DNA of 64,000 bases from contig NZ_VIRN01000083.1 of assembly GCF_008107725.1 (NCBI RefSeq), positions 124,001 to 188,000 on the forward strand, in the 5' to 3' direction. The notes under the pieces are model-generated. The model saw only the letters and a program-made list of their open reading frames with translations. It searched no databases and was not told the DNA's origin. Positions 17,510 through 25,389 of the stretch are shown here, piece after piece. The translations under genes and the position numbers were made by a program. Origin of the DNA: Marinobacter sp. BW6. GTDB lineage: Bacteria; Pseudomonadota; Gammaproteobacteria; Pseudomonadales; Oleiphilaceae. Within the stretch, counting starts at the first letter, position 1. Every line of letters starts with the position of its first letter.

Positions 17510-20140
17510 TTAAGCGATATTTTTCTCGACCCAACCGGCAACGCCTGCCAGCGCATCCGCAAGCTTGGACGGATCGTTACCCCCGCCCTGAGCCATATCG
17601 GGTCGCCCCCCGCCCTTGCCGTCGACCTGAGCGGCCAAGTGCTTCATCAGGTCACCGGCCTTGATGCGTCCAGTGGCCGATTTCGTGACACCAGCAACCA
17701 GGGTCACCTTGCCATCTTCCACGCTGGCTAGCACCACAACACCCTCGCCCAGCTTGTTCTTAAGCTGATCGGCCGTTTCCATCAGGGCCTTGCGGTCAGC
17801 ACCTTCCAATTCGGAAGCCACTACCTTAAGCCCGCCAACGTCGACAGCGGTGCTGGCCAGATCGGTCCCGGCCGAAGAAGCAAGTTTTGCCTTCAGGGCA
17901 TCCATTTCCTTCTCGAGCTGACGGTTGCGCTCAATGGTCTGTTGGACCTTTTCAATCACGGACTCGCGGGAGCCTTTCACAAGGCGGGCTGCCTCGCGAA
18001 GGGTACGCTCGGTGCCGTCGATCCAGTCCAGCGCGCCCATGCCGGTAACCGCTTCGATACGACGCACGCCGGATGAGATACCACTCTCAGAGGTAATGCG
18101 GAAAAGGCCAATGTCACCGGTGCGGGAGACGTGGGTACCGCCACAGAGTTCGACAGAATAGTTGTCGGTACCCATGCTGAGCACCCGGACTACATCTCCG
18201 TATTTTTCACCGAACAGCGCCATGGCGCCCTTTTCCTGGGCCTTTTCCATGTCGGTAATTTCGGTCTGAACCGGGCTGTTCTCCAGGATCTGCTCGTTCA
18301 CCTGGCGCTCGATCTCGCGAAGTTGCTCCGGAGTAACGGCCTCGAAATGGGAGAAATCGAAACGCAGTTTGTCCGGATCCACCAGTGAACCCTTCTGGCC
18401 CACGTGCTCGCCCAATACCTTGCGCAGGGCCGCATGCAACAAATGAGTGGCGGAGTGGTTGCGCTTGGTACGCTCGCGGCGGGCGTGATCAATCCGCGCG
18501 TCGACTTCCAGCCCCGGGAACAGCTCGCCCTCGATCAGGGTGCCAAGGTGCAGGTGATTATCACCTTCCTTACGGGTATCCGTTACCTTGAACCGGCCAC
18601 CGCTCCAGGTCAGTAGACCGGTGTCACCAACCTGGCCACCGGATTCTGCATAGAAAGGCGTGCGCTCAAGTACCACCACAGCTTCATCACCGGCTTCAGC
18701 GGTCTTTTCTTCACCGCCGACAATCACCGCGCGGATTTTTTCGTGGCCGTCGATGTGCTCGTAACCGGTAAACTCGGTCTTGCCTTCAAGCTGCAGACCG
18801 GCAGCGTTGTAGTCGATGCCGAATTTGCTGGCAGCACGGGCACGCTCACGCTGACCTTCCATCGCCTTCTCATAGCCTTCGTAATCCAGGGTCAGGCCTC
18901 GCTCACGGGCAATGTCGTTGGTGAGATCGACCGGGAAACCAAAGGTGTCGTAAAGCGTGAAGATGGTCTCGCCCGGAATCTCCGTACCCTCAAGCTCGGC
19001 AATATCCTGCTCGAGCAGGCGCAGGCCCTTGTCCAGGGTCTTGGCAAATTGCTCCTCTTCCTGCAGCAACACCTTTTCAATCTGTTTGCGGCTGCTGACC
19101 AGCTGCGGGAACGCATCGCCCATCAGTTCGCACAGGGCGCCGGTGAGCTTGTAGAAGAACGGCCCGGTGGCACCCAGCTTGTTGCCATGGCGTGCCGCAC
19201 GGCGAATGATCCGGCGCAGCACAAAGCCACGGCCCTCGTTTGACGGCATCACGCCGTCCGCGATCAGGAAGGCGCAAGAGCGGATGTGGTCTGCGACAAC
19301 GCGCAGGGATGCTTCGGTGGTGGCCGCACCACCCAGAACCTTGGAAGCAGCCGCCAGCAGATCCTGGAACAGATCAATCTCATAATTACTGTGGACGCCC
19401 TGCAGAACTGCTGTAATCCGCTCCAGCCCCATGCCGGTATCCACAGACGGCTTGGGCAGCTTCATCATCTCGCCGTCAGCCGTGCGGTTGTACTGCATGA
19501 ACACCACGTTCCAGATTTCGATGTAGCGATCACCGTCCTCTTCTGGTGATCCGGGGGGGCCACCAGCCACATCCGGGCCGTGATCGTAGAAAATTTCGGT
19601 ACAGGGACCGCAGGGACCGGTGTCTCCCATCTGCCAGAAGTTGTCAGAGGCGTAACGGCCACCTTTGTTATCGCCAATACGGACGATACGGTCTGCCGGC
19701 ACCCCGATTTCCTTGTTCCAGATATCGAAGGCTTCGTCATCTTCTGCGTAAACAGTTACCCAGAGTTTTTCCTTGGGCAGGTTCAGCCAGTTCTCGCCGG
19801 TAAGGAATGTCCAGGCGTAGTTGATGGCTTCCCGCTTGAAGTAGTCGCCAAAACTGAAGTTGCCCAGCATCTCAAAGAAGGTGTGGTGACGGGCGGTGTA
19901 GCCGACATTTTCAAGGTCATTGTGCTTACCACCAGCGCGGACACATTTCTGCGAGGAAGTGGCCCGGGTGTAGTCACGCTCTTCACGCCCCAGGAACAGG
20001 TCCTTGAACTGGTTCATTCCCGCATTCGTAAACAGCAATGTGGGGTCGTCCGCAGGTACCAGCGAACTACTTGGAACAATGGTGTGACCTTGCTGCTTGA
20101 AATAATCGAGGAACGCCTGTCGCAACTCTGCGGTTTTCAT
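17510..20140 (-). CDS. alaS: Alanyl-tRNA synthetase
   Basis: An 876-residue class II synthetase with its editing domain. The catalytic core begins MKTAELRQAFLDYF and includes FTNAGMNQFKDLFLG. The editing domain has NHSATHLLHAAL (His562, His566) and CGGTH (Cys666, His670), the four zinc ligands. The C-terminal oligomerisation domain ends with GGGRPDMAQGGG. The length is normal. It is divergent from the RDD-family gene and heads the leftward alaS-lysC-csrA block. Confidence 0.97.
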   Translation of the reverse strand: MKTAELRQAFLDYFKQQGHTIVPSSSLVPADDPTLLFTNAGMNQFKDLFLGREERDYTRATSSQKCVRAGGKHNDLENVGYTARHHTFFEMLGNFSFGDYFKREAINYAWTFLTGENWLNLPKEKLWVTVYAEDDEAFDIWNKEIGVPADRIVRIGDNKGGRYASDNFWQMGDTGPCGPCTEIFYDHGPDVAGGPPGSPEEDGDRYIEIWNVVFMQYNRTADGEMMKLPKPSVDTGMGLERITAVLQGVHSNYEIDLFQDLLAAASKVLGGAATTEASLRVVADHIRSCAFLIADGVMPSNEGRGFVLRRIIRRAARHGNKLGATGPFFYKLTGALCELMGDAFPQLVSSRKQIEKVLLQEEEQFAKTLDKGLRLLEQDIAELEGTEIPGETIFTLYDTFGFPVDLTNDIARERGLTLDYEGYEKAMEGQRERARAASKFGIDYNAAGLQLEGKTEFTGYEHIDGHEKIRAVIVGGEEKTAEAGDEAVVVLERTPFYAESGGQVGDTGLLTWSGGRFKVTDTRKEGDNHLHLGTLIEGELFPGLEVDARIDHARRERTKRNHSATHLLHAALRKVLGEHVGQKGSLVDPDKLRFDFSHFEAVTPEQLREIERQVNEQILENSPVQTEITDMEKAQEKGAMALFGEKYGDVVRVLSMGTDNYSVELCGGTHVSRTGDIGLFRITSESGISSGVRRIEAVTGMGALDWIDGTERTLREAARLVKGSRESVIEKVQQTIERNRQLEKEMDALKAKLASSAGTDLASTAVDVGGLKVVASELEGADRKALMETADQLKNKLGEGVVVLASVEDGKVTLVAGVTKSATGRIKAGDLMKHLAAQVDGKGGGRPDMAQGGGNDPSKLADALAGVAGWVEKNIA

Positions 20141-20281
20141 AGCCCTTTGATACCTTTCCAGAAACCCGGCAGAAATGCCGCCAGGTCCGCGATTGAATAC
20201 GAATACTTACATGCTTGTGCAAATCCGCTACTCTAGCACACGCCGAGAACAGGAAAAACGTGAAACATCACAGGAGATTCC

Positions 20282-20839
20282 ATGCCCCGACGCTTCCATG
20301 ACGCCGAGGAACTATTCCCACCAGCCACCGCCCTCAAACGTGCCCTTGCCATTATTTACGACGGTTTGATCAGCATTGCCGTGCTGCTTGTCGCTACCTG
20401 GGGATACACCATGGTGGCCGGCTGGTTTACCGGCTGGGACCGCTACGAGCAAATGGCCGAGTCCGGCCAGCTCTCGGGAGACCCGGGGCTGACGTTCACC
20501 CTGTTTCTGGTTCTTTACCTGTTCTTCGGCTACTTCTGGACGCGCATCGGCCAGACCCTGGGGATGCAGGTGTGGCGGATCCGCATTGAAAATATTGATG
20601 GCACGTCGGTGAGCTGGACCAAGGCGCTCAGGCGCTATGTGACGGCGGCTGCAGTGATCTTCCTGACGCTTCTGGGCAGCTACTATTTCGGAGCAGCCAC
20701 CCTGTTTCTTAGCCTCCCGGCTATTGTCGCGCTGTTCTATCCGATTAACGGCCTTTCGGTTACCGATCGCCTGTCAGACAGCGTCGTTGTCTCGGTTCCA
20801 AAGGAGAAGACCGACAAGAAAAAGCGCGCAGCGAAGTAA
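20282..20839 (+). CDS. RDD family membrane protein
   Basis: A 185-residue protein (MPRRFHDAEELFPPATALKR) with about four membrane helices: ~20-42, 58-85, ~120-140 and ~142-160. The Arg/Asp residues defining the RDD family are visible near the first helix (KRALAIIYDGLIS) and between helices (QTLGMQVWRIRIENIDG). A GGAG precedes ATG 20282. RDD proteins are poorly characterised; some are proposed Na+/H+ antiporters. The gene is convergent with lptG and divergent from alaS. Confidence 0.85.
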   Translation: MPRRFHDAEELFPPATALKRALAIIYDGLISIAVLLVATWGYTMVAGWFTGWDRYEQMAESGQLSGDPGLTFTLFLVLYLFFGYFWTRIGQTLGMQVWRIRIENIDGTSVSWTKALRRYVTAAAVIFLTLLGSYYFGAATLFLSLPAIVALFYPINGLSVTDRLSDSVVVSVPKEKTDKKKRAAK

Positions 20840-20862
20840 CGGCCCGGACCAGACCGGGCCTC

Positions 20863-21924
20863 TCAACCGGCCCGGCGCATCAAGATAGCTCCGATAACAG
20901 CATTGACGGCAATTGGCACCAGTACCGCCAGCATCGGGTTGAAGCCGTAAACCAGGCTCATAGGCCCCAGCAGATCCTGCATGTATTTGAAGAGCAACCC
21001 CACCAGCAAGCCGGTAAACACCCGGAAACCCATGGTGACCGAGCGCAAAGGTCCGAAAATAAAGGAAATGGCGACCAGCACCATCACAGCAGTGCCCAGG
21101 GGCATCAGGGCTTTCTTCCAGAATGCCAGCCAGTAACGCGAGGCATTGAGGTTCTGCTCTCCCAGATACCGGGCGTAGGTGAACAAGCCGGTCATGGAGA
21201 GATTTTCCGGCTTTACAATCAGGACGCTCAGAACGCTAGGGGACAGCCCCGTTTCCCATCTCAGTGTCTGCCTATCCGAACGGGTGGTGCTGTCACGTTC
21301 AAACTCAGTGGTGCGAACCTTCTCCAGCAGCCAGTAATCACCCTGGTAGATTGCCCGCTCCGCAAAGCTCGCCGACAGCAGTTTCCGATTTTCGTCAAGC
21401 TGAAAGCGCGAAACACCGTGAAGCACGCCGTTAGGCTGCACCGCGTTCAGGTGAATGTAGGTGTTCCCTTCCTTGTGCCAGACCCCCGACGCCGAAGCCA
21501 CGTTGGTGCCAGCACCCAATGCCACGGCCTTGTCACTCTGCGCCACACGCTCTGCCGGCGGCGCCACATATTCGCCGATCAACACACCGAGGATGACCAC
21601 AAACAGGGCCGGCTTCATGGCCGACCAGACAATGCGCTTGAGCGTTACACCGGCAGCCCGGATCACCGTCAGCTCCGATGAACTGGCCATGGAACCCAGA
21701 CCCACCAGACATCCCATAAAGGCGCCCAGCGGCAGGTAATCGTAGATACGACGGGGCAGAGTCAGAAAGACATACCAGAGCGCTTCAAGTGTTTGGTAAC
21801 CGTTCCGGGTATCCTCGAGCTCGGCGATAAAGGCGAAGATGAGATCAAGCGACAGCACCACCACCATCACCAGAAACATGGCGCCGCCGACGGTCCGCAT
21901 TACATAGCCATCAATTTTGCGCAT
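20863..21924 (-). CDS. lptG: LPS export ABC transporter permease LptG
   Basis: A 353-residue inner-membrane permease of the LptB2FG transporter, which extracts LPS for transport to the outer membrane. Three membrane helices at each end flank a large periplasmic beta-jellyroll (about residues 125-260). The N-terminus MRKIDGYVMRTVGGAM and the C-terminal FGPLRSVTMGFRVFTGLLVG are family-like. The start overlaps the lptF 3' end by 14 bp, consistent with coupling. A GC hairpin without a T tract lies just past the stop (20842-20861). Confidence 0.93.
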   Translation of the reverse strand: MRKIDGYVMRTVGGAMFLVMVVVLSLDLIFAFIAELEDTRNGYQTLEALWYVFLTLPRRIYDYLPLGAFMGCLVGLGSMASSSELTVIRAAGVTLKRIVWSAMKPALFVVILGVLIGEYVAPPAERVAQSDKAVALGAGTNVASASGVWHKEGNTYIHLNAVQPNGVLHGVSRFQLDENRKLLSASFAERAIYQGDYWLLEKVRTTEFERDSTTRSDRQTLRWETGLSPSVLSVLIVKPENLSMTGLFTYARYLGEQNLNASRYWLAFWKKALMPLGTAVMVLVAISFIFGPLRSVTMGFRVFTGLLVGLLFKYMQDLLGPMSLVYGFNPMLAVLVPIAVNAVIGAILMRRAG

Positions 21925-23020
21925 GGGCAGCCCCCTCCCGCATCAGTCGCCTGCGATGCAGCCAGTCAGGACCAAACTGCAGCCAAAGGCCAAAACCGAT
22001 GAACAGGGCATGAACCCAGAGCATGCCGACCCACTCGGGAACCTTGCCTTCGGCCAGCCAGTCGCGGGCGACGATCAGCAAGCCCAGATAGGTGATGTAA
22101 ACCAGCATCGCCGGAAGCAGATGAAAAAACCGGCCCTGGCGGGGGTTCACGCGGCTCAAACGCACAGCCAGCAAAGTCACCACCGGGACAATCAGGGGTA
22201 ATGAGAGACGCCAGTGCAGCAACGCGCGATCCTCAAGCCGGTCCGACTGCATCAGGCTCCAGGTGCTGGCACCCTCCTCCAGTTCCCGAGTCCCGGCGTT
22301 TCCACTCTCGATTTTCAGACCGTAGGCCTCAAAATCAATAGTCGTGTAATCCAGCTCACCAGCCGCACCCTGAAAGCGACCACCTTCTTCCAGAATCAGG
22401 AATCGGCTCCCCGTCTCCGGGTCCACCAGCTGAGATCCGGAATCGGCCGTGATAATGGTCAGGCCCTGGCCGTCTGCCGCGTATTCTGCAATAAAAACAC
22501 CCTGCAGCCGACGTTTGTCCTCACTCAGGCCTTCGGTATAGGTCACCCGTCCACCCGAGGAGAAATCCTGAAAGCGCCCCGGCGCCAGCATTTCGAACTC
22601 CGTGGCTTTGCGCTGCTCATTAAAGATCTCTTCAACCTGGTTCATACCCCACGGCGACACGTAAAGACTCATGGCGCCGACAATAACCATCACCGGGAAA
22701 CTGCCCAGAAGGGTTTTACCCAACAAAGCCTTGTCGCTGACACCGCAGGCAAACAACACGGTCATTTCGCTTTCGAGGTACATGCGGCCGTAGGCAAGCA
22801 AGATGCCGATAAAAAGCCCCAGGGGCAGTATCAGTTCGAGGAACCCCGGAAAACGGTACGCCATGATCTCGAACAGCACTCCGGCCGAAATACTACCCTG
22901 GGCAGCACTGTCGAGGTATTTCAGGAAACGCCCGCTCATGAACACCAGCAGCAGGATGCCGGAAACGGCAATCATGCTGATCATGATCTGGCGGATGAGG
23001 TAACGGAAAATGATGCTCAA
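21911..23020 (-). CDS. lptF: LPS export ABC transporter permease LptF
   Basis: About 369 residues; the partner permease of LptG, with the same helix-jellyroll-helix topology. I chose the TTG at 23020 (LSIIFRYLIRQIMISM) because homologues begin at this point. The frame is open 56 codons upstream, but that extension is Cys/His-rich and unlike the family. No ATG lies between. Typical segments are LPLGLFIGILLAYGRMYLES and RLSRVNPRQGRFFHLLPAML. It is divergent from pepA with a 242-bp gap between starts. Confidence 0.9.
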   Translation of the reverse strand: MSIIFRYLIRQIMISMIAVSGILLLVFMSGRFLKYLDSAAQGSISAGVLFEIMAYRFPGFLELILPLGLFIGILLAYGRMYLESEMTVLFACGVSDKALLGKTLLGSFPVMVIVGAMSLYVSPWGMNQVEEIFNEQRKATEFEMLAPGRFQDFSSGGRVTYTEGLSEDKRRLQGVFIAEYAADGQGLTIITADSGSQLVDPETGSRFLILEEGGRFQGAAGELDYTTIDFEAYGLKIESGNAGTRELEEGASTWSLMQSDRLEDRALLHWRLSLPLIVPVVTLLAVRLSRVNPRQGRFFHLLPAMLVYITYLGLLIVARDWLAEGKVPEWVGMLWVHALFIGFGLWLQFGPDWLHRRRLMREGAAHAQN

Positions 23021-23262
23021 ATCGGTCTCTCTGGCCGTATCCGCTGAAACGTGGAGGTAGCTGGGAACTGCGCGTATTCTATGTAACCTTGGTGCCGAAT
23101 GACAGAGCAGCGGTATTACACCGATATGAAGGCGCGAGCAGGCACAGAAGCCGCGCCATTCGCTTGATAATTTCCCGGCAAGCCCCAATGCTAGAATAGA
23201 TCACAATCAAGAACGATTCCCGCCAGCGGCGGATGTCTCGTGAACAATCAACAGGAGTTGCC

Positions 23263-24756
23263 ATGAATTTCAGCCTGAGCAGTAAAGCCATCGCCAGTAA
23301 CAAAGCAGATTGCCTCGTTATCGGCTTACCCGAGAAGGGTACCTGGCCAGATTCCACAAATCAGGCCGATGAGGCGCTGGGTGGGCTGATCAAGACACTC
23401 CAGAAAGCCGGCGACCTATCCGGCAAGAATGCCACCACCGTTACGATTCCCCTCACTGACCAGCCCTGGAGCCGTCTACTCGTGGTTGGCACCGGGAAAG
23501 ATACCGAGCGCAGCCCTGCGAACTACCGCAAAGCGCTGATCGCAATGATGACCGCTCTCAAAGACGGCCCGTCGAAAAGTGTTGCCATCGCTCTGGCAGA
23601 TACCGCTGTAACCGGCGAAGAAGCCGTCAGCTCCGAAGCTGCCCGTTTAAGCCTGATCGGCCGGACTCTTGAAGACCAGCTCTATACCTTCAGCGACTTC
23701 AAGAGCGAAAAGCCTGCTGACCGTAAGCTGAATAAAATTGTTGTCTCTGCCTCCAGTGCCGGCAAGGCTCTCAAAGACGCATTCAACCTCGGCCTGGCCA
23801 CTGGCCGGGGTATGAACCTCACCCGCGACCTCGGCAACACTCCGCCCAACATCTGCCACCCGGAGTGGCTGGCCCAGCAAGCCAAAAAACTGGCCAAGGA
23901 CTACGACTGTATCAAGACCGAAGTGCTTGATGAGAAGCAGATGGAAAAGATGGGCATGAACACCATCCTGGCCGTGGGCAAAGGCAGCACCCAACCCCCG
24001 CGACTGATCGTGATGGAATACCGTGGCGGCAAGGCCAAGGACAAGCCTCACGTGCTCGTCGGTAAAGGCATCACCTTCGACACTGGCGGTATCAGCCTCA
24101 AGCCCGGCGAAGGCATGGATGAAATGAAATACGACATGGGCGGCTCTGCCAGCGTCTTCGGCGCCATGAAAGTCCTGGCCGAAACCCAGCCCAAGATCAA
24201 CGTGGTGGCCGTGATTGCCGCTGCGGAAAACATGCCGGACGGCGGTGCTTCACGCCCGGGCGACATCGTTACCACCCTGTCGGGCATGACCGTTGAAATC
24301 CTCAACACCGACGCCGAGGGCCGCCTGGTACTCTGCGACGCCCTCACCTACGTGAAGAAATTCGACCCGGCTGCGGTCATTGATCTGGCGACCCTGACCG
24401 GCGCCTGTATCATCGCCCTTGGCAACCACGCCACCGGCCTGCTTGCCAACAACGATGAACTGGCCAATGAATTGCTGGCCGCAGGCGAACGCGCCGGTGA
24501 CCGCGCCTGGCGCCTGCCCCTGTGGGACGAATACCAGAGCCAGCTCGACAGCAACTTTGCCGACATGGCCAACATTGGCGGCCGCCCGGCCGGCACCATT
24601 ACCGCGGCCTGCTTCCTGTCCCGGTTCGCCAAGGACTACCGCTGGGCCCACCTGGACATCGCCGGCACAGCCTGGCACTCCGGCAAAGCCAAAGGCTCCT
24701 CTGGCCGGCCGGTCCCCATGCTGGTCGACTACCTGATGTCCCATGCCGGGAAATAA
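23263..24756 (+). CDS. pepA: Leucyl aminopeptidase PepA
   Basis: A 497-residue M17 metallo-aminopeptidase (cytosol aminopeptidase); in E. coli it also binds DNA in site-specific recombination. The ATG at 23263 follows ACAGGAG; an upstream in-frame start lacks a site. Two-metal ligands and catalytic residues are in GKGITFDTGG (Lys268, Asp273) and NTDAEGR (Asp350, Glu352, Arg354). The C-terminal end overlaps holC by 14 bp. The order lptFG-pepA-holC-valS is conserved with Pseudomonas. Confidence 0.96.
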   Translation: MNFSLSSKAIASNKADCLVIGLPEKGTWPDSTNQADEALGGLIKTLQKAGDLSGKNATTVTIPLTDQPWSRLLVVGTGKDTERSPANYRKALIAMMTALKDGPSKSVAIALADTAVTGEEAVSSEAARLSLIGRTLEDQLYTFSDFKSEKPADRKLNKIVVSASSAGKALKDAFNLGLATGRGMNLTRDLGNTPPNICHPEWLAQQAKKLAKDYDCIKTEVLDEKQMEKMGMNTILAVGKGSTQPPRLIVMEYRGGKAKDKPHVLVGKGITFDTGGISLKPGEGMDEMKYDMGGSASVFGAMKVLAETQPKINVVAVIAAAENMPDGGASRPGDIVTTLSGMTVEILNTDAEGRLVLCDALTYVKKFDPAAVIDLATLTGACIIALGNHATGLLANNDELANELLAAGERAGDRAWRLPLWDEYQSQLDSNFADMANIGGRPAGTITAACFLSRFAKDYRWAHLDIAGTAWHSGKAKGSSGRPVPMLVDYLMSHAGK

Positions 24757-25258
24757 CCCGGTGCCTTCTCCGGAACCCGGCAGCGCTGCTGCCGGATCTT
24801 CCGGGCAGGAGGATCGGAACCAGCGTTACTGGTTCCATATCCTCGCCCAGAACACCCCCGCCGCCCGCAATCTCCACGCTGCCAAACTCGTGGAGAAGGC
24901 CTGGCAGCAGGGCGATCGCGTGTGCATCGTTTGCGATACGGCAAGGCACGCCGAGGAACTGGACGATCTCTTGTGGGATTTCAGCCCCGACGCTTTCATC
25001 CCCCATAGCGTTGTCCCCGACTCGGCGACTACCTGTTCCGATCCCGTCGGCATCCTGCTCTGCCCACCCGCTCCCGAGGATTGGGATACCGTGATCATTC
25101 TCTCGGCAACCTTGCCCGCGGATGCGGACCGTTTTAAGCGGCTTGCGCTGGTTGCCCATAACGACCCGAATGTTCTCAATCAGGCTCGGTCGCATTTCAA
25201 GCAGTTGCGGACGTTGGGGATTGAGCCTCGGGTGCATGACCTCAGGAAACGGGGGTAG
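24743..25258 (+). CDS. holC: DNA polymerase III chi subunit
   Basis: A 171-residue protein linking the clamp loader to SSB. The recognisable core starts at about residue 27 (RYWFHILAQNTPAARNLHAA), with KAWQQGDRVCIVCDTARHAEELDDLLW and RFKRLALVAHNDPNVLNQAR. The N-terminal ~25 residues (MPGNNPVPSPEPGSAAAG) are low-complexity and extra compared with E. coli chi (147 aa). The ATG at 24743 overlaps the pepA end. A later start cannot be excluded, though none has a better site. Confidence 0.9.
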   Translation: MPGNNPVPSPEPGSAAAGSSGQEDRNQRYWFHILAQNTPAARNLHAAKLVEKAWQQGDRVCIVCDTARHAEELDDLLWDFSPDAFIPHSVVPDSATTCSDPVGILLCPPAPEDWDTVIILSATLPADADRFKRLALVAHNDPNVLNQARSHFKQLRTLGIEPRVHDLRKRG

Positions 25259-25263
25259 TTTTT

Positions 25264-25293
25264 GTCGGGTTACGCTTTGCTAACCCGACCTAC
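25264..25293. repeat. REP-like palindromic element
   Basis: GTCGGGTTA, loop CGCTTTGC, TAACCCGAC, followed by CTAC, in the holC-valS gap. This 9-bp stem with a GTAGG-like flank matches a palindrome I recall as dispersed in many gammaproteobacterial genomes. I saw no second copy in this window. Confidence 0.6.
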
Positions 25294-25389
25294 GGTTTAA
25301 CTCGGATTTCGCCGTTGGGCAGGCGACCATGTATAATCGGGCGTCTCAATTTTCCCTTGTGAATCAACCAACGGTCACTGCAGAACCCC

